Assembly (NCBI RefSeq): GCF_038002225.1
Contig: NZ_JBBOCA010000001.1
Location: forward strand, 7,502,001 to 7,566,000
Source of the DNA: Paenibacillus sp. FSL R7-0204
GTDB lineage: Bacteria; Bacillota; Bacilli; Paenibacillales; Paenibacillaceae
Reading direction: 5' to 3'
Length of the DNA stretch: 64,000 nt
Shown one piece after another: positions 43,476 through 52,525 of this stretch (positions within the stretch are counted from its first letter, which is position 1; every line of letters begins with the position of its first letter). The notes beneath the pieces were generated by a model that was not told where the DNA came from, searched no databases, and saw nothing but the letters and a program-made list of their open reading frames with translations. The position numbers and the translations under genes were made by a program.

Positions 43476-44603
43476 TTAGGTTGCAAAAGCTATACAATCA
43501 TATCCCCCACCCCAGTTCTCTCTATCAGACCTGACACTGTATATTGACTTGAATTTGGAGTAATGATCCGCCCAGATCAAAAGCTGCTCACTTGTAATGA
43601 ACTGATCCAGCGCACCCGGCATTTCAAGCTGCTGAAGTTCTTCGGGCAACGTAGCGAATAGAGCATTCTCCAAATTGATATAAGCATAGGATTGTAAGCC
43701 TCTTGCGTAGAAAATGGAGGGTTGAAGCACAATATGATCCGTCAGCTTCATCGCGTTATGTTGATTCACTAATTCCGTTAATACCTCTTCAATTTGCCCC
43801 ACCGCCCTTGTAACAGAGGGTTCCAGCAAGATGGCTTCAAGCTGCTTGGTTTGCCTGCTGACCTCAGGGCTGATCTGCGCCAGCTCCCTGAACATCCATT
43901 TGTAGGTTCCAGGCCGGAGCCTTTTGTTATAGAGAAAAATCAATTGAACTGCCTGCTCCACCATGCGGTTGATGAGCAACCTGGCCGACAACGGTTCGTT
44001 CCGGAGGTCTGCAAGTCCTGCCACATACAGCTGCCGGAATGAACTCCAGGCATATTTCAATTTGTACCGCCATACCTCATCGGGCAGATAAGCCAGTCCT
44101 CTTCGCACTTCTGTCATTTCCCCAACGGAATCTGTAAACATCCTTCCCCTTGTCCACTCCAGCAATTTCTGCTCGGGAATGACTAACCATTCGTATAAGG
44201 ATGGATATGGGGCTTGCAGTCCCAACTGGATGCGCATGTGCCGGGAGACGCTGGTAATTGCAATATGATGAAGGTTGTTGTGCCCATTGTAGGGTACAAG
44301 CACCTCATGAGATTCATCTACCGAAAACCGGGAGGGATACCCTTTGAACAAGGCTGGCACCTCTTCATCGAATGCTTGGTCAAGGCCTACAGCATATTTA
44401 TCGTAATCCGAGTCCAGCAGCCAAATGTAGCACCTCGCCCCCCATTCATGATCTCTGGAAAGAACGTCATCATAACCTAGAACATCCGAACCATATCCTA
44501 TCAATCCGGCAGCATGCTTCTCCACTAGTTGCGGGTAACGTCTGGCTATCAGCGGCCTCACAATCTCCCAATAGAACTTTTCACTCAAGTCTAAACCCTT
44601 CAT
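43476..44603 (-). CDS. DUF4037 nucleotidyltransferase-like protein
   Basis: A 375-residue soluble protein. The N-terminal part (ARRYPQLVEKHAAGLIGYGSDVLGYDDVLSRDHEWGARCYIWLLD, about 15-65) has the GS-D...D pattern of a nucleotidyltransferase fold, as in DUF4037. The C-terminal half is helical (HEPN-like). The substrate is unknown; antibiotic or nucleic acid modification are among the roles of the superfamily. The ATG at 44603 follows GGAG by 7 bp; the longer frame to 44699 lacks a site. Confidence 0.8.
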   Translation of the reverse strand: MKGLDLSEKFYWEIVRPLIARRYPQLVEKHAAGLIGYGSDVLGYDDVLSRDHEWGARCYIWLLDSDYDKYAVGLDQAFDEEVPALFKGYPSRFSVDESHEVLVPYNGHNNLHHIAITSVSRHMRIQLGLQAPYPSLYEWLVIPEQKLLEWTRGRMFTDSVGEMTEVRRGLAYLPDEVWRYKLKYAWSSFRQLYVAGLADLRNEPLSARLLINRMVEQAVQLIFLYNKRLRPGTYKWMFRELAQISPEVSRQTKQLEAILLEPSVTRAVGQIEEVLTELVNQHNAMKLTDHIVLQPSIFYARGLQSYAYINLENALFATLPEELQQLEMPGALDQFITSEQLLIWADHYSKFKSIYSVRSDRENWGGGYDCIAFAT

Positions 44604-44753
44604 TTGCAGACTCCATTTCATGTAGCAGTGCGCACTCACATTTTGTTTTACCGGTAACCTTATGTTAACACTTCGCCCATAAATTACTAGACTATTCATT
44701 TGAATTCTGTTATCATTTAGATTGAAGTCTTGATAATAATACTATTCCATTAA

Positions 44754-44790
44754 AAAACGGCTGGTCAGGTTCCCCTGATCCAGCCGTTTT
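44754..44790. terminator. Terminator downstream of the 44811 gene
   Basis: AAAACGGCTGG pairs with CCAGCCGTTTT around an inner TCAGG/CCTGA stem; on the minus strand it is followed by TTTTAATGG. Confidence 0.85.
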
Positions 44791-44810
44791 CTGGTTACTT
44801 CGATACTACA

Positions 44811-45368
44811 TTATCGGGCCCAGCTCCGCTCACTCAGATACCGGCTAACCGCCCCATCGCTCCAGACATGCGCTTCGACGTACCGCTCGGGACCGTATTT
44901 TCCGTCATTGTTCCAGTTCTGCGGTAACCCGTACTTGTCAATGATGCTCACAATCTCGGAATAGGTATACAGGGTGTGCCTGTACTCTTTGCCATCGTTA
45001 ATCAGCGGGCTGAAGGTCGGCATGGAGTCTCCATAGGTAAAAGAAATCGTGTTCACATCAAATTCCTCAACCGGAATCTTGAGGAATGCGCCATTCTCGA
45101 ACCATGTACTTAGCCACGGACTATGTTCAACTACCATATAGTGCGGGGAGGACCGCTGGACAAGACCGCCTTTACGAATAAATTCCGCCCGGATGATGGT
45201 CTCGCAGTTCCGCCGATTGTCTATATACTTATCGTTTCTTTGAGCGCTCTGGGCCTTGGGCTTGGTCTGCTTAATCGTCTCCAGCACGGCCCTCGCCTGA
45301 TCGCCCGGTAAATCGGATAGGCTGACAAACGGACCCACAGATGCATCATAATAATGATATAAGAACAT
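44811..45368 (-). CDS. Conserved hypothetical protein
   Basis: A 185-residue soluble protein starting MFLYHYYDASVGPFVSLSDL. Further notable blocks are SPHYMVVEHSPWLSTWFENG, FDVNTISFTYGDSMPTFSPLINDGKEYRHTLYTYSEIVSIIDKYG and GKYGPERYVEAHVWSD. I recall similar proteins of unknown function in Bacillales but no domain name. It follows degV by 15 bp on the same strand and may share its transcript. GGAGCGGAACG precedes the ATG. Confidence 0.75.
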   Translation of the reverse strand: MFLYHYYDASVGPFVSLSDLPGDQARAVLETIKQTKPKAQSAQRNDKYIDNRRNCETIIRAEFIRKGGLVQRSSPHYMVVEHSPWLSTWFENGAFLKIPVEEFDVNTISFTYGDSMPTFSPLINDGKEYRHTLYTYSEIVSIIDKYGLPQNWNNDGKYGPERYVEAHVWSDGAVSRYLSERSWAR

Positions 45369-45383
45369 CGTTCCGCTCCTTTT

Positions 45384-46268
45384 CTAGAGCACAGACTCCA
45401 GCACTTCATCCTCAGCCTCAATACTATTCAGGGCCGTACGGTTAATCCAAGACAGCGCCAGTGTTCCCTCGCCCATATGAGCACCTACCACCGGGACAAA
45501 GGTCATAATCTCTGTACGCACCGAAGGGGACATGGCCTTAATGGCCCACTCCAGGCTTAGCGCCTCTTCTTTATTGTTGGCGTGCATAATACATACATCC
45601 TGGAAGCGGCCGATTTCCTCCTGGATGGTCTCCAGCAGCTTTTGCTTCGTCTTCTTGAAGGTGCGAATTTTATCAACGACGACAATTTTGCCCTCATCGA
45701 ACCGCAGAAGCAGATGAATCCGCATCAGTTGGCCCAGCAGGAACTGAGAGCCGGAGAGCCGTCCGCTGCGGTGCAGCTGGCTCAGGCTGGCCGGGATGAT
45801 ATAGAAGGACATTTCCTCGATGATATTATCAATTCTGTTCTTGATCTCCTGTGCAGAACAGCCTGACTGCTGCCAGTGAATACCGCGCAGTAGCATCTCA
45901 CGAATGGGGTATGCGCCTACTTTGGAATCGATACCAATTACGTTCACTCCAGCAATATCTGCCGCCTGCATCGAGGTGTTGAAGGTTCCGCTAAGCTCGG
46001 AGGAGCAGTGGATCGCAATAATCTCGTCATACTCTTCCTTCAGGCGCTCGTATAATTCCACGAATTCGCCAATCGGCGGCTGGGAGCTGCCTACCTTGTC
46101 ATGCTGACGCATTTTGTCATAGAACTGATCGGCGTTAATATCTATATTTTCTCTATAACATTCATTATTGACGATTAGACGGAGGGGGACGATATACACA
46201 TGGTTATTCATAGCGAATTCAGTATCAATGGTGCTGGTGCTGTCAGTCACCCAGGCGATGGATTTCAT
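45384..46268 (-). CDS. DegV family fatty-acid-binding protein
   Basis: A 294-residue DegV protein: IAWVTDSTSTIDTEFAMNNHVYIVPLRLIVN at the N-terminus, KVGSSQPPIGEFVELYERL with the TSQP-type lipid-head motif (here SSQP), IAIHCSSELSGTFNTSMQAA and a C-terminal GAHMGEGTLALSW. Members such as FakB bind acyl chains for the FakA kinase that makes acyl-phosphate. The ATG at 46268 is the family start; a frame to 46298 adds ten residues. FakA is not in the window. Confidence 0.92.
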   Translation of the reverse strand: MKSIAWVTDSTSTIDTEFAMNNHVYIVPLRLIVNNECYRENIDINADQFYDKMRQHDKVGSSQPPIGEFVELYERLKEEYDEIIAIHCSSELSGTFNTSMQAADIAGVNVIGIDSKVGAYPIREMLLRGIHWQQSGCSAQEIKNRIDNIIEEMSFYIIPASLSQLHRSGRLSGSQFLLGQLMRIHLLLRFDEGKIVVVDKIRTFKKTKQKLLETIQEEIGRFQDVCIMHANNKEEALSLEWAIKAMSPSVRTEIMTFVPVVGAHMGEGTLALSWINRTALNSIEAEDEVLESVL

Positions 46269-46508
46269 AGTCACTACTCTCTTTCGTGAGGGATTCACTG
46301 CTCAGGAATCGGCAGCTATAGCTGTCTGTATATTCATAAATTATACAGGATGCCAAGCCATTCGTAGAGCATTCCTTGAATAATCCCAGCACTTTTTTTC
46401 AACTAAATTCGACATAAATTCACATTATATATGACGAATATACCTGTTGTAGAGAGGTTTGATTATGGTATGAGAAGAGTGAAATTTAGAGTCAGTACAG
46501 GCAACATC

Positions 46509-46733
46509 CTAATATCCAACCAAGGTCCTTAACGTGTTCACATTCTCCTGCAGGAACGTTTGATTCTTGTCCACACCCCGGTTACGGCACCACACAATGG
46601 AGGCGAATGCATCGTATAGATCATATAACGGCAGGACTCTTTCCAGATCCAGTATAGGCCGGATTGATTGCACACCCTCTATATTTGAAACGTTCAACTT
46701 AAGCCTGTCTATAACGTGATGAATAACGCTCAT
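46509..46733 (-). CDS. Small conserved-looking protein, unknown function
   Basis: A 74-residue frame (MSVIHHVIDRLKLNVSNIEG at its start, VDKNQTFLQENVNTLRTLVGY at its end) with a near-ideal AGGAGGTAATCT site before the ATG at 46733, which is why I accept it. It is soluble, mixed helix and strand. No family is recognised. It lies between the S66 peptidase and degV on the same strand. Confidence 0.65.
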   Translation of the reverse strand: MSVIHHVIDRLKLNVSNIEGVQSIRPILDLERVLPLYDLYDAFASIVWCRNRGVDKNQTFLQENVNTLRTLVGY

Positions 46734-46803
46734 AGATTACCTCCTGAAGCTAGTTTGTCAGGCTGGCCTGACTTAGCGATCTCGCGGCTCCATAGAATAT
46801 CCT

Positions 46804-47817
46804 CTAATCCCGGAAGTACTGCGTCACCGTTCCCTTGCCTGCCCCAACCTCTACCTCTGCAAAAGCGCCGTTCACCAAAGTAACCTGCGGCGGCAGATGT
46901 CCGCAGTCGATGTCGTAGGCGACCGGCAGGCCCAGCTCATCGGCCAGTTCCTGGTAGACATCCTCAACGGTGTACCCGTCCATAGGGCGGCCTGCCGCGC
47001 TGCGGCCGAACATCAGGCCGCTGCTATGCTCGAACCAGCCGGCCAGCTTCATCTGTACGAGAGAACGGCGCAGATCGACGACCGACAGCTCGCAATTCTC
47101 TAAGTACCACAGAATCGGCTCATTATGGATATAGTGCTGCTGGAAGTACCTCACCTCTCCATATGGCGTGCCGATCAGATGACGGATAACGTCAATACAG
47201 CCGCCCAGCAGTCTTCCCTGCATGGTGATGGGCTGATTCCCCACAGTCCTCCAGCTAGTAGCTTCTGTAAGGTTGAACACATGGGGCGACGGCTCGCCTC
47301 CCCATTCCAGCTGATATTGCTGTGAGGATTGCTGAAGTACAGCGCCGCCGCTTGGCGTAGACAATACCTTGTCCCACATGGCGGTTGTCGGGTCTGTCTC
47401 TTGTCCCCGGAGATCAATGAAGTTCGTGCCATGGGCAGTGGCAATCCCCGTCTTCAGAGTGACAGCCAGCAGCAGCACACTGATATCGGAATACCCGAGA
47501 ATCCATTTACACTTCATCTTGCTGAAATCCACTTGCTCCAGCATCTCGATCAGCAGCTCCCCGCCCCAGGGAGGCACGACGAGTCCGATGGACTCATCGG
47601 CCATCATCGCGTTGAATTCAGCAGCACGTACAGCAGCCGGGGCCGATTTGGCCTTCTCCTGTGTCCACGCTGTGGGTCCGCAGACTACGCCGTATCCACT
47701 TTTTTGCAGACGTTCTATAGCCAGCTCAAGCAGTTCACGAAGCTCCTCTCCCACTCCTGATGAGGGCGCGGTTACACCAATAACGGCTCCTGCTTCTAAT
47801 TCCGGATATCTGATCAT
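46804..47817 (-). CDS. S66 family peptidase (LD-carboxypeptidase / MccF-like)
   Basis: A 337-residue serine peptidase. The nucleophile Ser is in ILGYSDISVLL (about residue 112), with the oxyanion region VPPWGGELLIEML; the Glu/His pair is likely in YLENCELSV and IDCGHLPPQVTL. Family members cleave L,D bonds in muropeptides (LdcA) or peptide-nucleotide antibiotics (MccF); sequence alone does not decide. There is no signal peptide, so it is cytoplasmic. AGGAGGAATAACCAG precedes the ATG. Confidence 0.9.
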   Translation of the reverse strand: MIRYPELEAGAVIGVTAPSSGVGEELRELLELAIERLQKSGYGVVCGPTAWTQEKAKSAPAAVRAAEFNAMMADESIGLVVPPWGGELLIEMLEQVDFSKMKCKWILGYSDISVLLLAVTLKTGIATAHGTNFIDLRGQETDPTTAMWDKVLSTPSGGAVLQQSSQQYQLEWGGEPSPHVFNLTEATSWRTVGNQPITMQGRLLGGCIDVIRHLIGTPYGEVRYFQQHYIHNEPILWYLENCELSVVDLRRSLVQMKLAGWFEHSSGLMFGRSAAGRPMDGYTVEDVYQELADELGLPVAYDIDCGHLPPQVTLVNGAFAEVEVGAGKGTVTQYFRD

Positions 47818-47917
47818 CTGGTTATTCCTCCTGTATCTTAATATAAAAAGGCGATACCCGAACCTTGAGCAGGTTGAATATCACCTATGCGTACTACAGT
47901 TTATATAATTGGCTGCA

Positions 47918-48952
47918 TCATTCCAGAGAAGGCTTATTATCCCGGCTGATATCCAGGATATCCAGGAAAAAGACAAAGATCGGAATCCCGAGAATCAGTC
48001 CCCATACCCCGATATAATGCTCGGAGAACAGCAGTACTACGAGCGTGTAGAACATCGGCAGATTCATTTTGGAGGACATCAGCTTCGGGTTCAGGAAGTA
48101 GCCTTCAATGACATGCAGAATGGCAATCATCACCAGAATGTTAATCGTCAGCACCAGTCCGCCCGTGTTATAGCCGATGATACACAGCGGAATCAGTGAA
48201 ATGACAAAGCCGACGACCGGAATCAGGCTAAGCATGAAGATCATAATGGAGAGGGCGAACAGATACGGGAATGGCTGGAAAAAGAAGCCAAGCACCCACA
48301 GCCCGACCACCGTAAACAAAGTATTGAACAGCGCAATCAGAATCTGCGCTTCAATGACCTTGCCGAAGGAGGAGATGAACTTTCTGCCGAAATACTCAAG
48401 CTCCACATAGAACCAGGAGATCTTGCTGTCTCTCAAACGGGAGGTGAAGCTGACGATCCGGTTCTTCTCCAGAATGAACACAAGGCTTAGAATCGTGGAC
48501 AGGACGAAGGTGGTGCCCCAGTTGCTGATTTTGAAGACATATTCGATCCCCTGATTCAAATAGCTCTGATAATTGAGCTCCTTGACCTTTCGGAACAAGT
48601 ACTGCATAATTTCATTCTGCGGAATATCATCGGAGGTCAGCGTACCGAGAAAGGTGGTTAACTGCTTGATCTGCGAGAATACCTTGGGCATATATTTGAC
48701 GAGTGCCATGACGATCATGCTGATCAGCGCCACATACAGTATAATGATGATGACCTTGCTGTTCACCTTCACGAATTTGCCGATCCGCTTGCTCAGCAGC
48801 ACCTGAAAGCTATTCATTACATAAGCAATCAGGAAGGTCAGCAGCACCAGATTCAGCATATCCCTGATACTGTACAGCAGCAGTCCAATCAATCCCAGAA
48901 TCAAGAAGCGCCGGACTGTTAAATTGGCGACATAACGCTTGAATACTTCCAT
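47918..48952 (-). CDS. AI-2E family transporter
   Basis: A 344-residue membrane protein with about eight segments in the AI-2E exporter pattern: FLILGLIGLLLYSIRDMLNLVLLTFLIAYVMNSF, LFVVGLWVLG and GYFLNPKLMSSKMNLPMFYTLVVLLFSEHYIGVWGLILGIPIFVFFLDIL at the end. E. coli TqsA is a relative; other relatives act as Na+/H+ antiporters, so the substrate is open. The ATG at 48952 is chosen; upstream ATGs have poorer sites. It is a single gene. Confidence 0.9.
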   Translation of the reverse strand: MEVFKRYVANLTVRRFLILGLIGLLLYSIRDMLNLVLLTFLIAYVMNSFQVLLSKRIGKFVKVNSKVIIIILYVALISMIVMALVKYMPKVFSQIKQLTTFLGTLTSDDIPQNEIMQYLFRKVKELNYQSYLNQGIEYVFKISNWGTTFVLSTILSLVFILEKNRIVSFTSRLRDSKISWFYVELEYFGRKFISSFGKVIEAQILIALFNTLFTVVGLWVLGFFFQPFPYLFALSIMIFMLSLIPVVGFVISLIPLCIIGYNTGGLVLTINILVMIAILHVIEGYFLNPKLMSSKMNLPMFYTLVVLLFSEHYIGVWGLILGIPIFVFFLDILDISRDNKPSLE

Positions 48953-49098
48953 TGTTCCCTTGTTCCTCTCCATTCGCTGACAGATAAGATTTTTATTATA
49001 GTGTACCGTACTGAAAACAATTATAGCAACTTTGGCATCGCCCAATTCCCGCGAAATAACAAACTTTATGTCGATTTACAGGAAGCTCTATTACTATA

Positions 49099-49107
49099 TG
49101 CTATAAT
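49099..49107 (+). promoter_or_regulatory. Extended -10 promoter of the SDR gene
   Basis: TG-C-TATAAT, with no good -35 box at 17 bp, lies about 80 bp before the SDR start. Confidence 0.6.
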
Positions 49108-49187
49108 GTGGGCAAAATTGGAACATTTATACCTTTGGCAACAGGTCCAAATCAGTGAAGTTCAAACTAATGGAGGCGAAAGCTAGT

Positions 49188-50027
49188 ATGAAAAAAGTAA
49201 TCTGTATCACCGGAGCATCCTCCGGCATCGGCCTTGCCACAGCACTGAAGTTCGCTCATGAGGGCTGGACGGTCTACGCCGGAACACGCCATCTGAAGCG
49301 TGAACAGGAGCTGCACCAGAATGTAGAGGGTCTGCAGTTCGTAGAGCTGGAGGTGACACAGCCGGAGAGTATTCAGCAGGTTATCGACCGGATAGAAGCG
49401 GAGCAAGGCAAGCTGGATCTATTATTCTGCAATGCCGGATTCGGCTACCTGAGAGCGCTTGGACAGGCACCGTTCCCTGAGATCGAGGATGTCTTCAATA
49501 CCAACGTGTACGGGGTAATGCATACGATCCGGGCTGCACTGCCGCTGCTGCAAAAGACTGGCTATGCCCATATTGTGGCAACCTCCAGTGTCGGCGGACT
49601 GGTCGGGCAACCGATGAATGAGGTCTACTGTGCCAGCAAATTCGCAGTGGAAGGGCTCCTGGAGAGTCTGGCCACCTATTACAAGCCGCAGTTCAACATC
49701 GATATCACATTACTTGAGCCAGGGGCAATCGCTACAGAGTTCAATTCAACCGTAATGGGGCATGTCGCCAGCACAGGCGGCGTTCTGGAGGATGAGTACA
49801 AGCCGATTCTGGATGCTTACAGAGCGGCGTTCCTGGAGCGGAATGTGGAGCCGCAGAGTGCTGAATCCGTAGCGGAGGTTATGTGGGAGCTGATACAGCT
49901 TGAGACCAAGCCGCTGCGCCTGCGCACCTCGGAGCGCGCCGAAGCCTTTGTAGCCCGCAAGGTCAGCACCGACCCTACCGGACTGGAAGGCGTACTAAGC
50001 ACGCGCAGAATCCAATTGAATATGTAA
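49188..50027 (+). CDS. SDR family oxidoreductase
   Basis: A 279-residue classical short-chain dehydrogenase. The NAD(P)-binding motif is ITGASSGIGLATA (residues about 7-19), followed by FCNAGFGYL, the catalytic Ser in ATSSVGGLV and the YCASKFAVEG Tyr-x3-Lys pair. The C-terminus is extended by about 30 residues. The substrate is unknown. The ATG at 49188 lies 11 bp after GGAGG; an upstream frame to 49155 is discarded because the fold begins here. Confidence 0.93.
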   Translation: MKKVICITGASSGIGLATALKFAHEGWTVYAGTRHLKREQELHQNVEGLQFVELEVTQPESIQQVIDRIEAEQGKLDLLFCNAGFGYLRALGQAPFPEIEDVFNTNVYGVMHTIRAALPLLQKTGYAHIVATSSVGGLVGQPMNEVYCASKFAVEGLLESLATYYKPQFNIDITLLEPGAIATEFNSTVMGHVASTGGVLEDEYKPILDAYRAAFLERNVEPQSAESVAEVMWELIQLETKPLRLRTSERAEAFVARKVSTDPTGLEGVLSTRRIQLNM

Positions 50028-50034
50028 AATGCAA

Positions 50035-50063
50035 GCAGCCGCTCCCATTCCTGGAGCGGCTGC
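50035..50063. terminator. Terminator between SDR and the 50087 gene
   Basis: GCAGCCGCTCC pairs with GGAGCGGCTGC around CATTCCT. It is located between convergent genes; the U-tract is short. Confidence 0.8.
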
Positions 50064-50086
50064 CTGTGGCTTTCCCTTATCCGATT

Positions 50087-50533
50087 CTAGCGCTGAATCG
50101 GCTCAATCCGGTACGTTCCGGTACTGCCGTCTCCGGCAGGCACGCCTGTGACCGCCCAGCCGTAAGACAACACTTCCTCCAGCCGTCCGCGCTCTGCCTC
50201 CGTTAATTCCGCTTCTACCGCTTCCTGCCCCTCTTCCAGCTCCAGCTTCGCTTCAATACCCAGCGCAACCTCTAGCCAGCTGCGGATTCCGCGGATGGTG
50301 TTGTATTTAATCTGGTAGCCTTCGAGAACGGCCTGCCGGAATCCCTCCGGCTGTTCCTCTGCAAGGACAGACAACTGCCCGTAATCGAACTCGTATTTAC
50401 TCTCATCGGCCGGCAGATCCCCTTCGCTGACTCTGCGCAGCAGCTCTTCGTCAGACCCGGACAGCGCACGCAGCGCTTCCAGCAGAAGGGCATCCCATTG
50501 TGATAATTTGACCTTGCTAGTCGGTATTGTCAT
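50087..50533 (-). CDS. Hypothetical protein
   Basis: A 148-residue acidic, helical, soluble protein starting MTIPTSKVKLSQWDALLLEA; a middle block reads FRQAVLEGYQIKYNTIRGIRSWLEVALG and the end AVTGVPAGDGSTGTYRIEPI. I recognise no family. AGGAGGAGATAC precedes the ATG. It lies 53 bp downstream of the last oligopeptide-transport gene on the same strand and could be co-transcribed. Confidence 0.7.
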   Translation of the reverse strand: MTIPTSKVKLSQWDALLLEALRALSGSDEELLRRVSEGDLPADESKYEFDYGQLSVLAEEQPEGFRQAVLEGYQIKYNTIRGIRSWLEVALGIEAKLELEEGQEAVEAELTEAERGRLEEVLSYGWAVTGVPAGDGSTGTYRIEPIQR

Positions 50534-50586
50534 TGTATCTCCTCCTTGATTCGCAGATGTGTATCTCCTGAGATTCGTTCATAGCA

Positions 50587-51504
50587 TTAGTCTGCATATT
50601 CCCCGGCCACATAATGCCCGGGACTCACTTCCCGCAGTGCAGCGGCTTCCTCTGTCCCGCTCGTAGCCGGGTAAGCCTCGAGCTGGATTCTGCGGCTGGC
50701 CTTCATCGGGTCTGTCTCCAGAATGGAGGACAGCAGCGCTCTGGTGTAGGGGTGGAGCGGATTATCATACAGCTCATCACTTGGAGCCACCTCCACCAGC
50801 CGGCCGCCGTACATCACGCCGATCCGGTCAGCAATATGGCGGACCATCGACAGATCATGGGCGATGAACAGATAGGTCAGCCCGAACTCAGCTTGCAGAT
50901 CCTCCAGCATATTAACGACCTGTGCCTGGACAGAGACATCCAGCGCAGAGATGGGCTCATCGCAGACAACGAACTGGGGCCGGACCGACAGCGCCCGTGC
51001 GATGGAGATCCGCTGGCGTTGCCCGCCGCTGAATTCATGGGGGAACCGGTACAGATGCTCCCGCTTCAGCCCCACCTTCTCCAGCAGCTCTGCCACCGCT
51101 TCCTTGCGCTCTTCGCCCGGGTAGAGACCGTGAATCCGCATCGGCTCACTGATCAGCTCCAGTACGTTCAGGCTTGGATTAAGTGAAGAATACGGGTCCT
51201 GGAAAATCGATTGAATCCGCCTGCGGAAGGGCTTCAGCCCTTTCTCGCCCAGCTTGCCAAGCGGCTTCCCGTCGTAGAACACCTCGCCGTCCGTATAATC
51301 ATACAGACGGAGCAGACAGCGTCCGACCGTGGACTTACCGCTTCCGGATTCGCCAACCAGTCCGAAGGTCTCGCCCTGACGAATCTGGAAGCTGACCCCA
51401 TCCACAGCCTTAAGTACACCCTTATCCCGTCCGCGCAAATCCTTGCCCTTCGGGAAATGCTTCTTCAGATTGCTGACCTCCACAAGCACCTTGCGCTCAC
51501 TCAA
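50587..51504 (-). CDS. Oligopeptide ABC transporter, ATP-binding protein (OppF type)
   Basis: A 305-residue ATPase: Walker A GLVGESGSGKSTVGR, RRRIQSIFQDPYSSLNP, signature FSGGQRQRISIARAL, Walker B FVVCDEPISALDVSVQAQ, H-loop FIAHDLSMV, and the OppF C-terminus DELYDNPLHPYTRALLSS. I start it at the TTG at 51504 (reading MSERKVLVEV), which overlaps the OppD stop and lies 7 bp after GGGAGGG; the longer frame to 51564 has no homology. It works with the OppD-type partner. Confidence 0.94.
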   Translation of the reverse strand: MSERKVLVEVSNLKKHFPKGKDLRGRDKGVLKAVDGVSFQIRQGETFGLVGESGSGKSTVGRCLLRLYDYTDGEVFYDGKPLGKLGEKGLKPFRRRIQSIFQDPYSSLNPSLNVLELISEPMRIHGLYPGEERKEAVAELLEKVGLKREHLYRFPHEFSGGQRQRISIARALSVRPQFVVCDEPISALDVSVQAQVVNMLEDLQAEFGLTYLFIAHDLSMVRHIADRIGVMYGGRLVEVAPSDELYDNPLHPYTRALLSSILETDPMKASRRIQLEAYPATSGTEEAAALREVSPGHYVAGEYAD

Positions 51505-52511
51505 GTGAAATCCCTCCCCGCTGTAACTGCCGTCTTCTCTTCTGTACCTTCGGTCAGCCAGCACATCGAGCGGTGCCCCGGTGCAAACTCAACTACCGGA
51601 GGACGTTCACTGCAGCGGGCGAAGGCATGCGGACAACGGTCCATGAACGGGCAGCCGGGCGGGGGATTCAGCAGATCGGGCGGTGTGCCCTCGATCGGAA
51701 TCAGCCGCTCACGTTCACCGCCGCCGCGCTTCGGTATGGAACGCAGCAAGCCCTGCGTATACGGATGCTGAGGCCGGTAGAAGATATCCTGCACCGTCCC
51801 CTCCTCCATAACCAGTCCGCCGTACATGACAATGACACGCGTGCAGACCTGGGCTACCACTCCCAGATCATGGGTTATAAGCGCAACTGCTGTATCTCTC
51901 CGTTCCTTCAGCTCTTTGAACAGATCAAGGATCTGCGCCTGGATGGTCGCATCCAGCGCGGTGGTAGGCTCATCGGCAATCAGCAGCTCCGGGCGGCAGG
52001 AGAGCGCCATCGCGATCATCACCCGCTGGCGCATCCCTCCGCTGAATTCATGCGGATATTGCTTCAGCCGCTGCTCCGGATCACGGATGCCGACCTGGCG
52101 GAGAAGCTCCGCCGCTTCGGTATATGCCGCCGCTTTATCCAGTCCCCGGTGTCTGCGGATAACCTCTGTTAATTGCTGGCCGATTCGCTTGACCGGATTC
52201 AGCGAGGTCATCGGGTCCTGGAAGACCATTGCAATCCGGTTACCGCGTAAGGACCGCCACTGCTTCTCCGTAAGCCCCTTCAGGCTCTTGCCGCGGAATT
52301 CCAGCTTCCCGGCAGTCATATGCCCCGGCGGTGTGATCAGGGACATGACCGCCTTGGCTGTAACGCTTTTACCACTGCCGGATTCCCCGACAATGCCTAC
52401 GGTCTCTCCCGCATCAATATGGAAGCTAACGCCACGGACGGCCTGATTCTCCCCGTCCCGGGTAGTGAAAGAAACTTGTAAATTCTCAACAGTCAGCAGC
52501 CGTTCAGTCAT
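51501..52511 (-). CDS. Oligopeptide ABC transporter, ATP-binding protein (OppD type)
   Basis: A 336-residue ATPase: Walker A GIVGESGSGKSVTAK, AMVFQDPMTSLNPVKRIG, signature FSGGMRQRVMIAMAL, Walker B LLIADEPTTALDATIQAQ, LITHDLGVVAQ and the C-terminal cysteine-rich zone LLNPPPGCPFMDRCPHAFARCSERPP, which in some OppD/DppD proteins binds an Fe-S cluster. It overlaps the OppF-type gene at its stop and follows the OppC-type gene by 14 bp. Confidence 0.95.
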   Translation of the reverse strand: MTERLLTVENLQVSFTTRDGENQAVRGVSFHIDAGETVGIVGESGSGKSVTAKAVMSLITPPGHMTAGKLEFRGKSLKGLTEKQWRSLRGNRIAMVFQDPMTSLNPVKRIGQQLTEVIRRHRGLDKAAAYTEAAELLRQVGIRDPEQRLKQYPHEFSGGMRQRVMIAMALSCRPELLIADEPTTALDATIQAQILDLFKELKERRDTAVALITHDLGVVAQVCTRVIVMYGGLVMEEGTVQDIFYRPQHPYTQGLLRSIPKRGGGERERLIPIEGTPPDLLNPPPGCPFMDRCPHAFARCSERPPVVEFAPGHRSMCWLTEGTEEKTAVTAGRDFT

Positions 52512-52525
52512 GATGTTCCACTCTC